This document shows, piece by piece, positions 15,328-23,227 of a stretch of DNA of 64,000 nt; position 1 is the first letter of the stretch; every line of letters starts with the position of its first letter. Position numbers and translations under genes: made by a program. Below the pieces are notes generated by a model. The model was not told the origin of the DNA. It was given only the letters and a program-made list of their open reading frames with translations, and made no database searches. Source of the DNA: VXNF01 sp965116465. GTDB taxonomy: Bacteria; Actinomycetota; Acidimicrobiia; Acidimicrobiales; CATQHL01. Location: positions 3,410,001-3,474,000 of the forward strand of contig OZ220687.1 of assembly GCA_965116465.1 (NCBI GenBank), written 5' to 3'.

Positions 15328-18219
15328 ATGAGTCCCCAACGGCTCTCGGAGCGGCCCGGCGAGGTGATCGACCGCGAGCGCCCGCTGGCCTTCACCTGGA
15401 ACGGGCGCCAGGTCAGCGGCTTCGCGGGAGACACGATCGTCTCGGCCCTGGCGGCGGGCGGCTGCCGGGTGTTCTCGCGCAGCATGAAGTACCACCGGCC
15501 TCGCGGGATCCTCACGGCCGACTACTGGGACCCGAACACGCTCGTGCAGGTGGGCGACGAGCCGAACGTGCGCGGCGGCCACCGGCTGCTGGAGGCGGGC
15601 ATGGCGGTGTCGGCGCAGAACGCCTGGCCCTCGCTGCGCTGGGACGCCAAGGCGCTCACCAATCTTGGCGGGCGCGCCCTCAGCGCCGGCTTCTACTACA
15701 AGACCTTCATGCGGCCCCGGTGGCTGTGGCCCGCATACGAGAAGGTGCTGGCCCGCTTCGCCCCCGGCGGGGTGATCGATCCCGACGATGCCCCGCGCCG
15801 CCACGACAAGCGCTACGCCCATCCCGACGTGGTGGTGGCGGGCGGCGGCCCGGCGGGGCTGGCGGCGGCGGTGGCCGCGGCGCGGGCGGGTGCCGGCGTG
15901 CTGCTTGTGGAACACGAGCACGTCCTGGGGGGCCATCTCCGCTGGGGCACCAGGAACGAGCGATCGATCGCCGCGGCCCTGGCCGACGCAGCCACCGCGG
16001 CGGGCGTGGAGATCCTGACCGACGCAACCGTGGCGGGCCGCTGGGAGGACAACTGGCTCGCCATCGTGGAGCGGAGTGGGGCCGGTGGCCCCGAACGGCT
16101 CATCAAGGCGAGGGCGAAGGTGTTGGTGGTGGCGGTCGGCCTGATCGAGCGCCCCTACGTGTTCGCGGGCAACGACCGCCCCGGCGTGATGCTCTCCCAG
16201 GGGGCGCGCCGCCTGCTGAATCTCTGGGCGGTGCGTCCCGGCGACCGGGCCGTGGTGTGGAGCGCCAACGGCGCCGGCGACGCCGCCGCGGCCGACCTGG
16301 AGGCGGCGGGCGTGGCCGTGGAGCACGTGGACGCCCGGGAGGGGCGCACCGTGGCGGCCGCCGAGGGGCGGCGCGGCGCCCTGGAACGGGTCGTGCTGTC
16401 CGACGGCACCCGGCTCGAGGCCGACCTGCTGGCGACCGCGGCCGGCTGGACCGCACCCACCTCGCTGCTGAACATGGCGGGGGTGCGGCCCTCCTACGAC
16501 CCGGCGGCGGCCCGCTTCTTTCCTGCTGCGCCCGGCGCCCCCGAGGCGGGCACGGTGCTCAGCACCGGCGGCATCAGCGGCGACGGTTCGCTCGACGAGC
16601 TCGTGGGCCACGGCGAGGCCACCGGTCGCCTGGCTGCGGCGCGGGCCGCGACGCTGGCCCACCGGCTGCAGGTTGCGACGGCCTGGGCGGCGCCCACCGA
16701 CGGTCCCGAGCCGCCGGAGGTGCCGGACGATCGAAAGCCGCTGGGACGCGATCCGCACCCCGAGCTGTATCGCTCGAGCACCGACGGCATCGTGGACCTC
16801 TCCGAGGACGTGAGTTCCCGCGATCTGCGCAACGCCGCCGCCGAAGGCTTCGACTCGGTGGAACTCGTCAAGCGCTGGACCACGGCCACGATGGGTTCGG
16901 CGCAGGGCAAGCTCGAGACGGTCAACACAGTGGCCACGCTCGCCGAGGCAACCGGTTCGACCATCTCCGAGGTGGGCACCACAACCTGGCGGCCCCCGTA
17001 CGCCCCGGTGACCCTCGGCGCTCTCGCCGGGCGCATGTTCGAGCCTGTGCGCGTCTCCTCGCTGCACGACCTGCACGTCGCCGCCGGCATGACGCCGATC
17101 CAGGCCGGTCAGTGGATTCGCCCCGAGCACTACGGCGAGCCGGAGGCCGAGGTCCGCAACGTGCGGGCCAACGTGGGCATCATCGACGTGAGCCCGCTCG
17201 GCAAGCTGGACATCCAGGGCCCGGATGCCACCGACCTGCTGAGCCTGCTCTACGTCAACAAGTGGCGACGCCTGGCCATCGGCTCGGTGCGCTACGGCGT
17301 GATGTGCGCCGAGGACGGCGTGATCCTCGACGACGGTGTCACCGGGCGGCTCGGTGAGGAGCACTACCTGATGAGTACCACCAGCTCGGGCTCGGGTGCC
17401 ATGGAGGTCTGGATCCAGAACTGGCTGCAGACCGAGCACCCCGGCTGGCGGGTGCGGGTGACGCCCGTGACCGACGCCTTCACCAGCATCAACGTGGCCG
17501 GACCGGAGTCGCGCACCCTGCTGGAGCGCCTCGTCGACGACGTGGACCTGAGCCCCGAGGCGTTCAAGTACATGCAGGTGCGCACCGGCGCCGTGGCCGG
17601 GGTGTCGGGGTGCGTCATGTGGCGCATCGGTTTCACCGGCGAGCTGTCCTACGAGTTGCATGTGCCGTCCGGCTACGGGCCGCACGTTTGGCGGGCGCTG
17701 CTGGAGGCCGGTGCCGACCTGGGCGTGGCACCCTTCGGCCTCGAGGCCCAGCGGATCATGCGCCTGGAGAAGGGGCACTTCATCGTGGGCCAGGACACCG
17801 ACGCCCTCACCAAGGCCCCCACGGCGGGTCTGGAGTGGCTGATCAAGCTGGACAAGGAGGACTTCTGCGGCCGGCCGGAACTGCAGTGGGCGCTGGAGGG
17901 CGAGCCCGGGGCCGGAGGTCCGGAGGTTCTTCCGCGGCTGGTGGCGGTGCAGCCGACTGACGCCGCGTACGTGCCCCCGGAGGCCTGCCAGATCGTCGCC
18001 ACGGGACCGGACGGCGCCGAGCAGATCATCGGCCGCATCACGTCGTCACGGTTCTCGCCCACGCTGGAGCGCTCGATCTGCCTGGCGCAGGTGGAGGCCG
18101 CCCACGCCGACGCAGGCACCGAACTCACCATCGTCGGCACCGACGGCCGTCGCCGGACAGCGGTGATCATCGACCGCCACGCCCATTTCGATCCCGAAGG
18201 CGAGCGCCTCCGTGCCTGA
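15328..18219 (+). CDS. mgdC: N-methylglutamate dehydrogenase subunit C (sarcosine oxidase alpha-like)
   Basis: This 963-residue SoxA-type protein matches the usual family length. The N-terminal 2Fe-2S-ferredoxin-like fold (about 15-100, containing SALAAGGCRVFSRSMKYHRPRG) lacks cluster cysteines as in the family. A FAD/NAD-binding Rossmann domain begins at about residue 167 (VVVAGGGPAGLAAAVAAARA). A C-terminal aminomethyltransferase (GcvT-like) domain spans about 570-960 and would pass the one-carbon unit to tetrahydrofolate. ATG 15328 sits 6 bases after GGGAGG; a GTG two codons upstream is too close to that site. It is fourth in the gmaS operon and followed by mgdD. Confidence 0.87.
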   Translation: MSPQRLSERPGEVIDRERPLAFTWNGRQVSGFAGDTIVSALAAGGCRVFSRSMKYHRPRGILTADYWDPNTLVQVGDEPNVRGGHRLLEAGMAVSAQNAWPSLRWDAKALTNLGGRALSAGFYYKTFMRPRWLWPAYEKVLARFAPGGVIDPDDAPRRHDKRYAHPDVVVAGGGPAGLAAAVAAARAGAGVLLVEHEHVLGGHLRWGTRNERSIAAALADAATAAGVEILTDATVAGRWEDNWLAIVERSGAGGPERLIKARAKVLVVAVGLIERPYVFAGNDRPGVMLSQGARRLLNLWAVRPGDRAVVWSANGAGDAAAADLEAAGVAVEHVDAREGRTVAAAEGRRGALERVVLSDGTRLEADLLATAAGWTAPTSLLNMAGVRPSYDPAAARFFPAAPGAPEAGTVLSTGGISGDGSLDELVGHGEATGRLAAARAATLAHRLQVATAWAAPTDGPEPPEVPDDRKPLGRDPHPELYRSSTDGIVDLSEDVSSRDLRNAAAEGFDSVELVKRWTTATMGSAQGKLETVNTVATLAEATGSTISEVGTTTWRPPYAPVTLGALAGRMFEPVRVSSLHDLHVAAGMTPIQAGQWIRPEHYGEPEAEVRNVRANVGIIDVSPLGKLDIQGPDATDLLSLLYVNKWRRLAIGSVRYGVMCAEDGVILDDGVTGRLGEEHYLMSTTSSGSGAMEVWIQNWLQTEHPGWRVRVTPVTDAFTSINVAGPESRTLLERLVDDVDLSPEAFKYMQVRTGAVAGVSGCVMWRIGFTGELSYELHVPSGYGPHVWRALLEAGADLGVAPFGLEAQRIMRLEKGHFIVGQDTDALTKAPTAGLEWLIKLDKEDFCGRPELQWALEGEPGAGGPEVLPRLVAVQPTDAAYVPPEACQIVATGPDGAEQIIGRITSSRFSPTLERSICLAQVEAAHADAGTELTIVGTDGRRRTAVIIDRHAHFDPEGERLRA

Positions 18220-18270
18220 GCTACCCATGCAGCCCTCGCGAGTGAGCGTCCATTCCCGCAGCTCCGCCTT

Positions 18271-18300
18271 GCACCGTCATTCCCGCGAAGGCGGGAATCC
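18271..18300. repeat. REP-like palindrome ATTCCCGC-GAAG-GCGGGAAT
   Basis: A perfect 8-bp inverted repeat with a four-base loop at 18279-18298 within GTCATTCCCGCGAAGGCGGG, a sequence type dispersed in many bacterial genomes. It lies between mgdC and mgdD and resembles the element at 15227. Confidence 0.65.
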
Positions 18301-18320
18301 AGTCGTGAGGAACCGTCGTC

Positions 18321-18848
18321 GTGGATGAGCAAGCCGAGTTCGCAAGTCCGCTGGCTGGTGCCGGCGAGACGAGCGGCAGCGGCTGGCGCCTGCGCGACGA
18401 ATCGGCGACGGCGAAGCTGCTGGTCTACGAGGACTTCGAGTCCGACGGGCTGATCGCCGAGCGTCTGGGGGTCGGATTCGGCGCCGCGGCCACGGCCGGT
18501 GACGGCTCGCTGGTCTGTGGTGTTCGTCCCGGGGAATGGTTGCTTCTGGGAGGATCGCTCCCATCGGCCCCGGTTCCGGCCGAGGCGGTCACAGTGGACA
18601 TGACCCACGGCCTGGCGATGTTCCGGCTCAGCGGCCCGGGCGCGCCCGAGGTGCTGGCGGCGGTGTGCAGCATCGACACCACTGAGGCGATGATGCCCGA
18701 CGGGGCGGTCTGCGGCGCCTCGGTGGCCAGGGTGGCGTGCACGCTGCTGCGCAACGACACCGCCGACGAGCGCTCCTACGTCATCCTGTCGCAGCGCTCG
18801 TCGGGGCGCTATCTGTTCGACGCAGTACGGGACGCAGGCGCTCGATAG
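18321..18848 (+). CDS. mgdD: N-methylglutamate dehydrogenase subunit D (sarcosine oxidase gamma-like)
   Basis: This 175-residue SoxG-type protein is small and weakly conserved, as usual for gamma subunits. It contains PGEWLLLGG near residue 70, DMTHGLAMFRLSGPGAPEVLAA near 95 and RSSGRYLFDAVRDAG at the end, all of which fit the SoxG/GcvT-like pattern. The GTG start at 18321 is the first after the REP-like palindrome. It closes the mgd operon. Its last 68 bases overlap the 3' end of the convergent znuB gene, which is unusual. Confidence 0.82.
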   Translation: MDEQAEFASPLAGAGETSGSGWRLRDESATAKLLVYEDFESDGLIAERLGVGFGAAATAGDGSLVCGVRPGEWLLLGGSLPSAPVPAEAVTVDMTHGLAMFRLSGPGAPEVLAAVCSIDTTEAMMPDGAVCGASVARVACTLLRNDTADERSYVILSQRSSGRYLFDAVRDAGAR

Positions 18849-19689
18849 CCCAACTGCCGAAGACCTTCAGCACCAGCACGGCCAGGAACAGCGCCACCGA
18901 ACTGAGCGCCATGGTGCCGCCGGCGGCGGTGTCGTGGTGGTAGCTGACGAGGATGCCGATCGTGGTGGTGATTGCCCCCAGCACCACTGCCGCCGCCATG
19001 ATCAGCGGGACGCGGCGCAGAAACAGTGCGGCGGTGGCCGGCGGTCCGATGAGCAGGGCGAACACCAGCAGCGTGCCGACCACCTCGAACGAGGAGACGA
19101 TGGCCACCGCCAGCAGTGCCAGGAGCAGGAAGTGGGCGAGCCGGGGCCGGAGGCCGAGTATCTGGGCCTGGGTCTCGTTGAAGGTGAGCACCAGGAAGGC
19201 CCGGTAGAGCAGCAGCGAGCCGCCCGCGGAGATGGCTGTGGTGATGATCTGGCGCTGGACGTCGGCGTCGTCCACACCCGCGATGGAACCGAACAGCAGC
19301 GCGGTGAGATCGCCCCCGTAGCTGCCGGACTGGCCCGACATGATGACCACGGCCAACGCCAGCATGCCGACGAACAGCAGGCCGATGGCGGTGTCGGTGG
19401 GTAGCGGCGAGTAGCGGCGCAGGGCGCCGATCCCGCTGACCACGACGAGAGCCGCCAGCAGGGCGCCGAGCGTTACGTTCCCGCCGAGGATGGTGGCGAT
19501 GGCGATACCGGGGAGCACTCCGTGGGCCAGAGCGTCGCCCAGGAAGCTGAGCCCCCGCAGGACGACCCAGGTGCCGATGATCGAGCAGGAGAGCACCGCC
19601 AGCAGGCCGGCGTAGAGGGCGCGCCGCATGAACGGGTTGGTGCCGAACGGCTCGATCCACCAGGCCCACGGCTCGGTCAGGAACTCCAC
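18781..19689 (-). CDS. znuB: Zinc/manganese ABC transporter permease (ZnuB/ABC-3 family)
   Basis: This 302-residue membrane protein has about eight hydrophobic segments. Family marks include GLSFLGDALAHGVLPGIAIA near residue 46 and SFEVVGTLLVFALLIGPPATAAL near 200, both characteristic of ABC-3 permeases for zinc, manganese or iron. It lies downstream of znuA on the same strand, across a 116-bp spacer with a strong hairpin. The spacer also has a TGAGAA motif shared with the znuA/znuC and zur upstream regions. Its 3' end overlaps mgdD on the opposite strand. Zinc is inferred from the partner binding protein and regulator. Confidence 0.88.
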   Translation of the reverse strand: MEFLTEPWAWWIEPFGTNPFMRRALYAGLLAVLSCSIIGTWVVLRGLSFLGDALAHGVLPGIAIATILGGNVTLGALLAALVVVSGIGALRRYSPLPTDTAIGLLFVGMLALAVVIMSGQSGSYGGDLTALLFGSIAGVDDADVQRQIITTAISAGGSLLLYRAFLVLTFNETQAQILGLRPRLAHFLLLALLAVAIVSSFEVVGTLLVFALLIGPPATAALFLRRVPLIMAAAVVLGAITTTIGILVSYHHDTAAGGTMALSSVALFLAVLVLKVFGSWAIERLRPVLRRTDSAPTSAATG

Positions 19690-19754
19690 AGGGGTGTTCT
19701 AGTCGCTCGGAGAGTGAGAACCATTGGCAAGCTGAGTCCCGCCGGACGGGCCTG

Positions 19755-19784
19755 CGCGGCCGGCCACGGGTGTGGCCGGCCGCG
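19755..19784 (-). terminator. Intercistronic 13-bp GC hairpin between znuA and znuB
   Basis: CGCGGCCGGCCAC and its exact complement flank a GGGT loop. There is no T-run, so it may be an mRNA stabiliser, attenuator or rho-type pause rather than a classic terminator. It would allow the binding protein to be made in excess over the permease. Confidence 0.55.
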
Positions 19785-19805
19785 GTTCCTGCCGGTAGGG
19801 GATGC

Positions 19806-21449
19806 TCAGCCGCCCAATGCGTCGGCGATGGTTTGGGCGTTCACACGCATCATGGCGAGGTAGGTCTCGGCCCCTGACCCCTCCGGACCGAGGGCGCCGG
19901 AGTAGAGGCTGACCACGCTGACGCCGTCGAGCCGGTCGGCCAGAGCGGCCGCCACGTCCCTGCTGTGGCTGAGGTACTCCGAGAAGATGGCCGGTACTCC
20001 GGTCTCCTCGATGAGTTCCGCCAGAGCCTCCAGGCTCGCCGGGCTGGGCTCGGCCAGCGTTGAGACCGACGGGATGACGGTGCCGATCACCTCGAAGTTG
20101 TAGCGGTCGGCGAAATAGCCGAACGCGTCGTGGTTCGTCACGAGCTTCCGGCTCGCTGCGGGCACCGCCCCCAGGGTGTCGGTGATGTCCTCGTGGAGTT
20201 CCGCAAGTTCGGCCACGTAGGCATCGACGCAGGCTGAGATCCTGTCCGCGTCCAGTCCGTGCTCCTCCACGAGCACTGTGGCAAGGCTCTCGACCGCCTG
20301 TGCCACTCGCACCGGATCGAGCCACACATGCGGGTCCTCCGAGCCGTGGTCGTGGTCATGGTGTCCGTCTTCGTCCTCGTGGTCGTGCTCGTCCTCTTCG
20401 TCGTGGTCGTGCTCGTCCTCGTGGTCGTCGTGCTCGTCCTCTTCGTCGTGGTCGTGCTCGTCCTCGTGGTCGTCGTGCTCGTCCTCTTCGTCGTGGTCGT
20501 GCTCGTCCTCGTGGTCGTGCTCGTCCTCTTCGTCGTGGTCGTGCTCGTCCTCGTGGTCGTGCTCGTCCTCTTCGTCGTGGTCGTGCTCGTCCTCGTGGTC
20601 GTCGTGCTCTTCGTCGTGGTCGTGCTCGTCCTCGTGGTCGTCGTGCTCTTCGTCGTGGTCGTGCTCGTCCTCGTGGTCGTCGTGCTCTTCGTCGTGGTCG
20701 TGCTCGTCCTCGTGGTCGTCGTGCTCTTCGTCGTGGTCGTGCTCGTCCTCGTGGTCGTGCTCGTCCTCTTCGTCGTGGTCGTGCTCGTCCTCGTGGTCGT
20801 GCTCGTCCTCTTCGTCGTGGTCGTGCTCGTCCTCGTGGTCGTGGTCGTGCTCGTCCTCGTGGTCGTCGTGCTCGTCGCCGTGTCCGTGGCCTCCGAACAT
20901 GTCGGCGTCGAACTCGATGGTCGTCACCTGCTCGGCCGCAGAGAAGATCGGTGTGCCGTCTGCCACCGCCGCGGCGAGGGTGTCCGCCAGCGCCTGCTCG
21001 AGCTCCAGGCCGTTCTCCACGATCAGGTCGGCCGCGTCGAGCCGGGCACGGTCGGCCAGCGACGGCTCGAAGTCGTGCGGGTCGGCGACCGGCGGGATGA
21101 TGGACTCCACCTCGGCGAGCCCTCCGCAGGTCACGTTCCGGGTTATGTCCGCCCAGATCGTGGTGGTGGCGACGATCTGGGGCGGAGGCTGGTCGCCGTC
21201 GCTCTCGGTGCCATCGGTCGCCGCTGCCGGGGCCTCGGTGGGCGAGGGCGGAGTGGCGGGCTCGGCCGGGGGCGGCGCTGGGGCGCCGGCGGCCGGAGCA
21301 GGGGCCGCGGGCTCCTCGGATGCGCAACTTGCCAGCACGAGTGCCAGTGCGCAGCCGGTTGCGACCGCTCGCCGGAACGGCGTCTTGCGCACTGCGGCGA
21401 GAGCGCGGCGGATCTGAGTTGCCGGACCGAGATTCAGAATGAGATTCAT
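19806..21449 (-). CDS. znuA: Zinc ABC transporter substrate-binding lipoprotein ZnuA with an exceptionally long His/Asp/Glu repeat
   Basis: This 547-residue protein belongs to the cluster A-I metal-binding family. The lipoprotein signal VLASC places the mature N-terminus near residue 42, and an Ala/Pro/Thr linker follows. Family ligand regions are present: VADPHDFEPS, DPHVWLDP and NHDAFGYFADRY, with a later EYLSHSRD segment. Between the first and second ligands sits a His-rich loop of about 180 residues (about 187-368), far longer than usual. It is built of eleven 13-15-residue repeats such as DHDEEDEHDHEDEH. ATG 21449 was chosen over ones at 21461 and 21485 because it leaves the shortest basic leader before the signal peptide. 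The gene is divergent from znuC. Confidence 0.9.
   Translation of the reverse strand: MNLILNLGPATQIRRALAAVRKTPFRRAVATGCALALVLASCASEEPAAPAPAAGAPAPPPAEPATPPSPTEAPAAATDGTESDGDQPPPQIVATTTIWADITRNVTCGGLAEVESIIPPVADPHDFEPSLADRARLDAADLIVENGLELEQALADTLAAAVADGTPIFSAAEQVTTIEFDADMFGGHGHGDEHDDHEDEHDHDHEDEHDHDEEDEHDHEDEHDHDEEDEHDHEDEHDHDEEHDDHEDEHDHDEEHDDHEDEHDHDEEHDDHEDEHDHDEEHDDHEDEHDHDEEDEHDHEDEHDHDEEDEHDHEDEHDHDEEDEHDDHEDEHDHDEEDEHDDHEDEHDHDEEDEHDHEDEDGHHDHDHGSEDPHVWLDPVRVAQAVESLATVLVEEHGLDADRISACVDAYVAELAELHEDITDTLGAVPAASRKLVTNHDAFGYFADRYNFEVIGTVIPSVSTLAEPSPASLEALAELIEETGVPAIFSEYLSHSRDVAAALADRLDGVSVVSLYSGALGPEGSGAETYLAMMRVNAQTIADALGG
20344..20880. repeat. Long hexamer-based tandem repeat encoding the ZnuA His-rich loop
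   Basis: About 540 bases of near-identical GTCGTGGTCGTGCTCGTCC-type DNA form eleven units of 39, 42 or 45 bases. Unit order (reading the protein) is two of 14 residues, four of 13, two of 14, two of 15, then a partial one. All unit lengths are multiples of three, so copy-number change keeps the frame. The array is open in several other frames, which are shadows. Confidence 0.92.
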
Positions 21450-21712
21450 ACCCGAAAGCATACTGTGAATGAGAACGGATCTCACTTACCAGAACCGATC
21501 CCACCCCAGGGTCACCAGACGACCGATCTCGACCAGGGGCTTACCATGGGATCGCGGAATTGCCGAACACCGACCGGGCGGACCAACAGACTGGGGGCCG
21601 CTCGCATGATTCGAACGGCGTGCCGCACGGCGCCCTGCGCCGCTAGCGTGAGAGACGTGGGAGTTCTTGGACCAGCGGGATCCGCCCGGTCGCAGCAAAC
21701 CTCCCGGCTGCC
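21450..21712. promoter_or_regulatory. Divergent znuA/znuC promoter region with a TGAGA dyad
   Basis: At 21470-21484, TGAGAACGGATCTCA is a 5-5-5 inverted repeat about 20 bases upstream of the znuA ATG. The half-site TGAGAA recurs upstream of znuB (19715-19720) and, in reverse, upstream of the Fur-family gene (23168-23173). This suggests a shared Zur site, although it does not match a named Zur consensus closely. The rest of the spacer has no gene. Confidence 0.45.
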
Positions 21713-22594
21713 ATGACAACGGTCGTCGCGCCGGCCCGCGAGTCGGAGACCGTCCCCGGTCCTCTGTCGCTGCGTGCCGAAGGCGTCAGCTTCAGCTATG
21801 GGGAACGGCCGGCCCTCAGCGATGTCACGATCCACCTGCGGGGAGGCTCGGTGACGGCCCTCATCGGCCCCAATGGCTCGGGCAAGACAACGCTCCTGCA
21901 CGTGCTGGCCGGGCTCATCGACCCTGCATCCGGCATCGTCGAGGGGCCCGACCGGGTGGCGTACATGCCGCACCAGCACGGCATCGGCGTCTGGATGCCG
22001 CTGACGGTGCGCGAGGTCATCGGCATGGGGCGCTACCGGTTCCGCGGGCTCATCGGCCGGCTGACCGCGGCTGACCGGCGTCGCGTCCGCGACACCGCGG
22101 AACTGCTGGAAGTCGCCGACCTGCTCCGCCGGCAATTCGGCGAACTGTCCGCCGGTCAGCGCCAGCGGGTGCTCATGGCGCAGACCATCATGCAGGAGGG
22201 CGATCTCCTGCTGCTCGACGAGCCGATCACCGGTCTGGACCTCGCGAGCCAGGCGAGGATCCTGGAGGTGATCAACGCAGAACGTGCCGGGGGTGCGATC
22301 GTGGTCCTTTCCACGCACCATCTGGACGAGGCGCGCCGCTGCGATCACGTGGTGCTGCTGGCGAACCGATTGGTGGCGCAGGGTCCGCCGGCCGAGGTCC
22401 TCACCGCCGAGGTCCTGCAGGCCTCCTATCAGGGGCGGATCGTGCAGGCCGGCGACTGCTGCGGGCCGGCGCCCGAATGCTGTGGCCCGCCCGCTGCCGG
22501 CGAGGAGTGTTGTGAGCATCCGGCGGACCGCCTGCTGGTGCTCGACGACCACGCCCACGGCCACGGCGAGCACGACGAGCGCGCCCACGCCTGA
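21713..22594 (+). CDS. znuC: Zinc ABC transporter ATP-binding protein with a Cys/His-rich C-terminal tail
   Basis: In this 293-residue ABC ATPase, Walker A GPNGSGKTT is at about residue 52, signature LSAGQRQRV at 145, Walker B LLLLDEP at 165 and the switch His in STHHLDEA near 202. It powers uptake through ZnuB. Residues from about 245 add an unusual metal-ligand tail: three CC pairs in GDCCGPAPECC and GEECCEHP, followed by DDHAHGHGEHDERAHA. The tail is absent from ordinary ZnuC, so ATPase activity may respond to cytoplasmic zinc. It is transcribed away from znuA and convergent with the Fur-family gene. Start is the first ATG; no strong ribosome site is visible. Confidence 0.88.
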   Translation: MTTVVAPARESETVPGPLSLRAEGVSFSYGERPALSDVTIHLRGGSVTALIGPNGSGKTTLLHVLAGLIDPASGIVEGPDRVAYMPHQHGIGVWMPLTVREVIGMGRYRFRGLIGRLTAADRRRVRDTAELLEVADLLRRQFGELSAGQRQRVLMAQTIMQEGDLLLLDEPITGLDLASQARILEVINAERAGGAIVVLSTHHLDEARRCDHVVLLANRLVAQGPPAEVLTAEVLQASYQGRIVQAGDCCGPAPECCGPPAAGEECCEHPADRLLVLDDHAHGHGEHDERAHA

Positions 22595-22595
22595 G

Positions 22596-22613
22596 GGGCC
22601 GCCTGAGCGGCCC
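22596..22613. terminator. Bidirectional terminator-like hairpin between znuC and zur
   Basis: GGGCCGC-CTGA-GCGGCCC is a perfect 7-bp stem beginning two bases after the znuC stop, in the spacer of two convergent genes. No T-run follows. Confidence 0.5.
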
Positions 22614-22631
22614 GCCTGAATCGAGGTGCAT

Positions 22632-22658
22632 CTCCGCCGGCGACTTCGCCCGGCGGAG
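22632..22658. terminator. Second hairpin in the znuC/zur convergent spacer
   Basis: CTCCGCCGG and CCGGCGGAG form a 9-bp stem with a 9-base loop. Together with the stem at 22596 it probably ends transcription from both sides. Confidence 0.5.
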
Positions 22659-22705
22659 TCGGCGGAGCAGCCGGTCCGGTTGAGAGCCCCGCGATCCGGC
22701 GCGGT

Positions 22706-23158
22706 TCAGGAGCAGTCGGCGCAGTATCCGAAGGCGTCGATGCTGTGCTCGTCGATGTGAAGGCCGTGCGTGAGGGCCGAGCGGTTCAGCTCCGCTTCGA
22801 CGGCCTGCTCGATCTCGGGATCCAGGTCGATGTCCACGATGGAGCCGCAGGCACGGCACACGAGGTGGTGATGGTGACGGCCGAGCTGCTCGGACAGCTC
22901 GAAGTGGGCATGGTTGGATCCCATGGTCAGGCGGCTCACCGCCCCGGCCTCCTCGAGCACGGTGAGGGTCCGGTAGACCGAACTCTGGGGAACCTGCGGC
23001 GTACGCGGCAGGATTTCGGGGATGGTCAGCGGTCGGCCCGCGTCGGCCAGGACGTCGATCACGAGACGGTGGTTGGACGTGAATCGCCGGCCCTTGGCCT
23101 CGAGGCGCAGCAGAACCTCGTCGTGGAGGTCGTCACGATCGGTCGCCGACACTCGCAA
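22706..23158 (-). CDS. zur: Fur-family regulator, probably zinc uptake regulator Zur
   Basis: This 150-residue protein has a winged helix at about 18-80 (TIPEILPRTPQVPQSSVYRTLTVLEEAG). A dimerisation/metal region follows with HHHH at 95-98, the structural-zinc pair Cys101/Cys104 (CRAC) and a second CxxC at 146/149. Fur-family repressors bind DNA when metallated. Location next to znuABC and the His-rich segment make zinc the likely metal; iron or peroxide sensing (Fur/PerR) cannot be excluded by sequence. Start codon is uncertain: TTG 23158 and GTG 23152 are both possible. A reversed TGAGAA motif 10 bases upstream hints at autoregulation. Confidence 0.85.
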   Translation of the reverse strand: MRVSATDRDDLHDEVLLRLEAKGRRFTSNHRLVIDVLADAGRPLTIPEILPRTPQVPQSSVYRTLTVLEEAGAVSRLTMGSNHAHFELSEQLGRHHHHLVCRACGSIVDIDLDPEIEQAVEAELNRSALTHGLHIDEHSIDAFGYCADCS

Positions 23159-23227
23159 GAGCGTATCTTCTCACCCCTCACGCTCAGGGGAGCGGGACGG
23201 GTCGGGATGCTGCCCGCAGGTGTCACA

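Noticed and set aside
13585..18848. Calling the four genes sarcosine oxidase soxBDAG
   Set aside because: Sequence alone fits, but linkage to gmaS and mgs genes makes N-methylglutamate dehydrogenase the better call; sarcosine oxidase remains the alternative.
20344..20880. CRISPR-like appearance of regularly repeating DNA
   Set aside because: Units are contiguous, of 39-45 bases, with no unique spacers, and they encode a continuous protein loop.
20259..21716. Long plus-strand open frame (485 codons) opposite znuA
   Set aside because: It is a shadow of the low-complexity His/Asp/Glu repeat, which lacks stops in several frames; its product is a Val/Leu run without any family features, while the minus-strand znuA has a lipobox and metal ligands.
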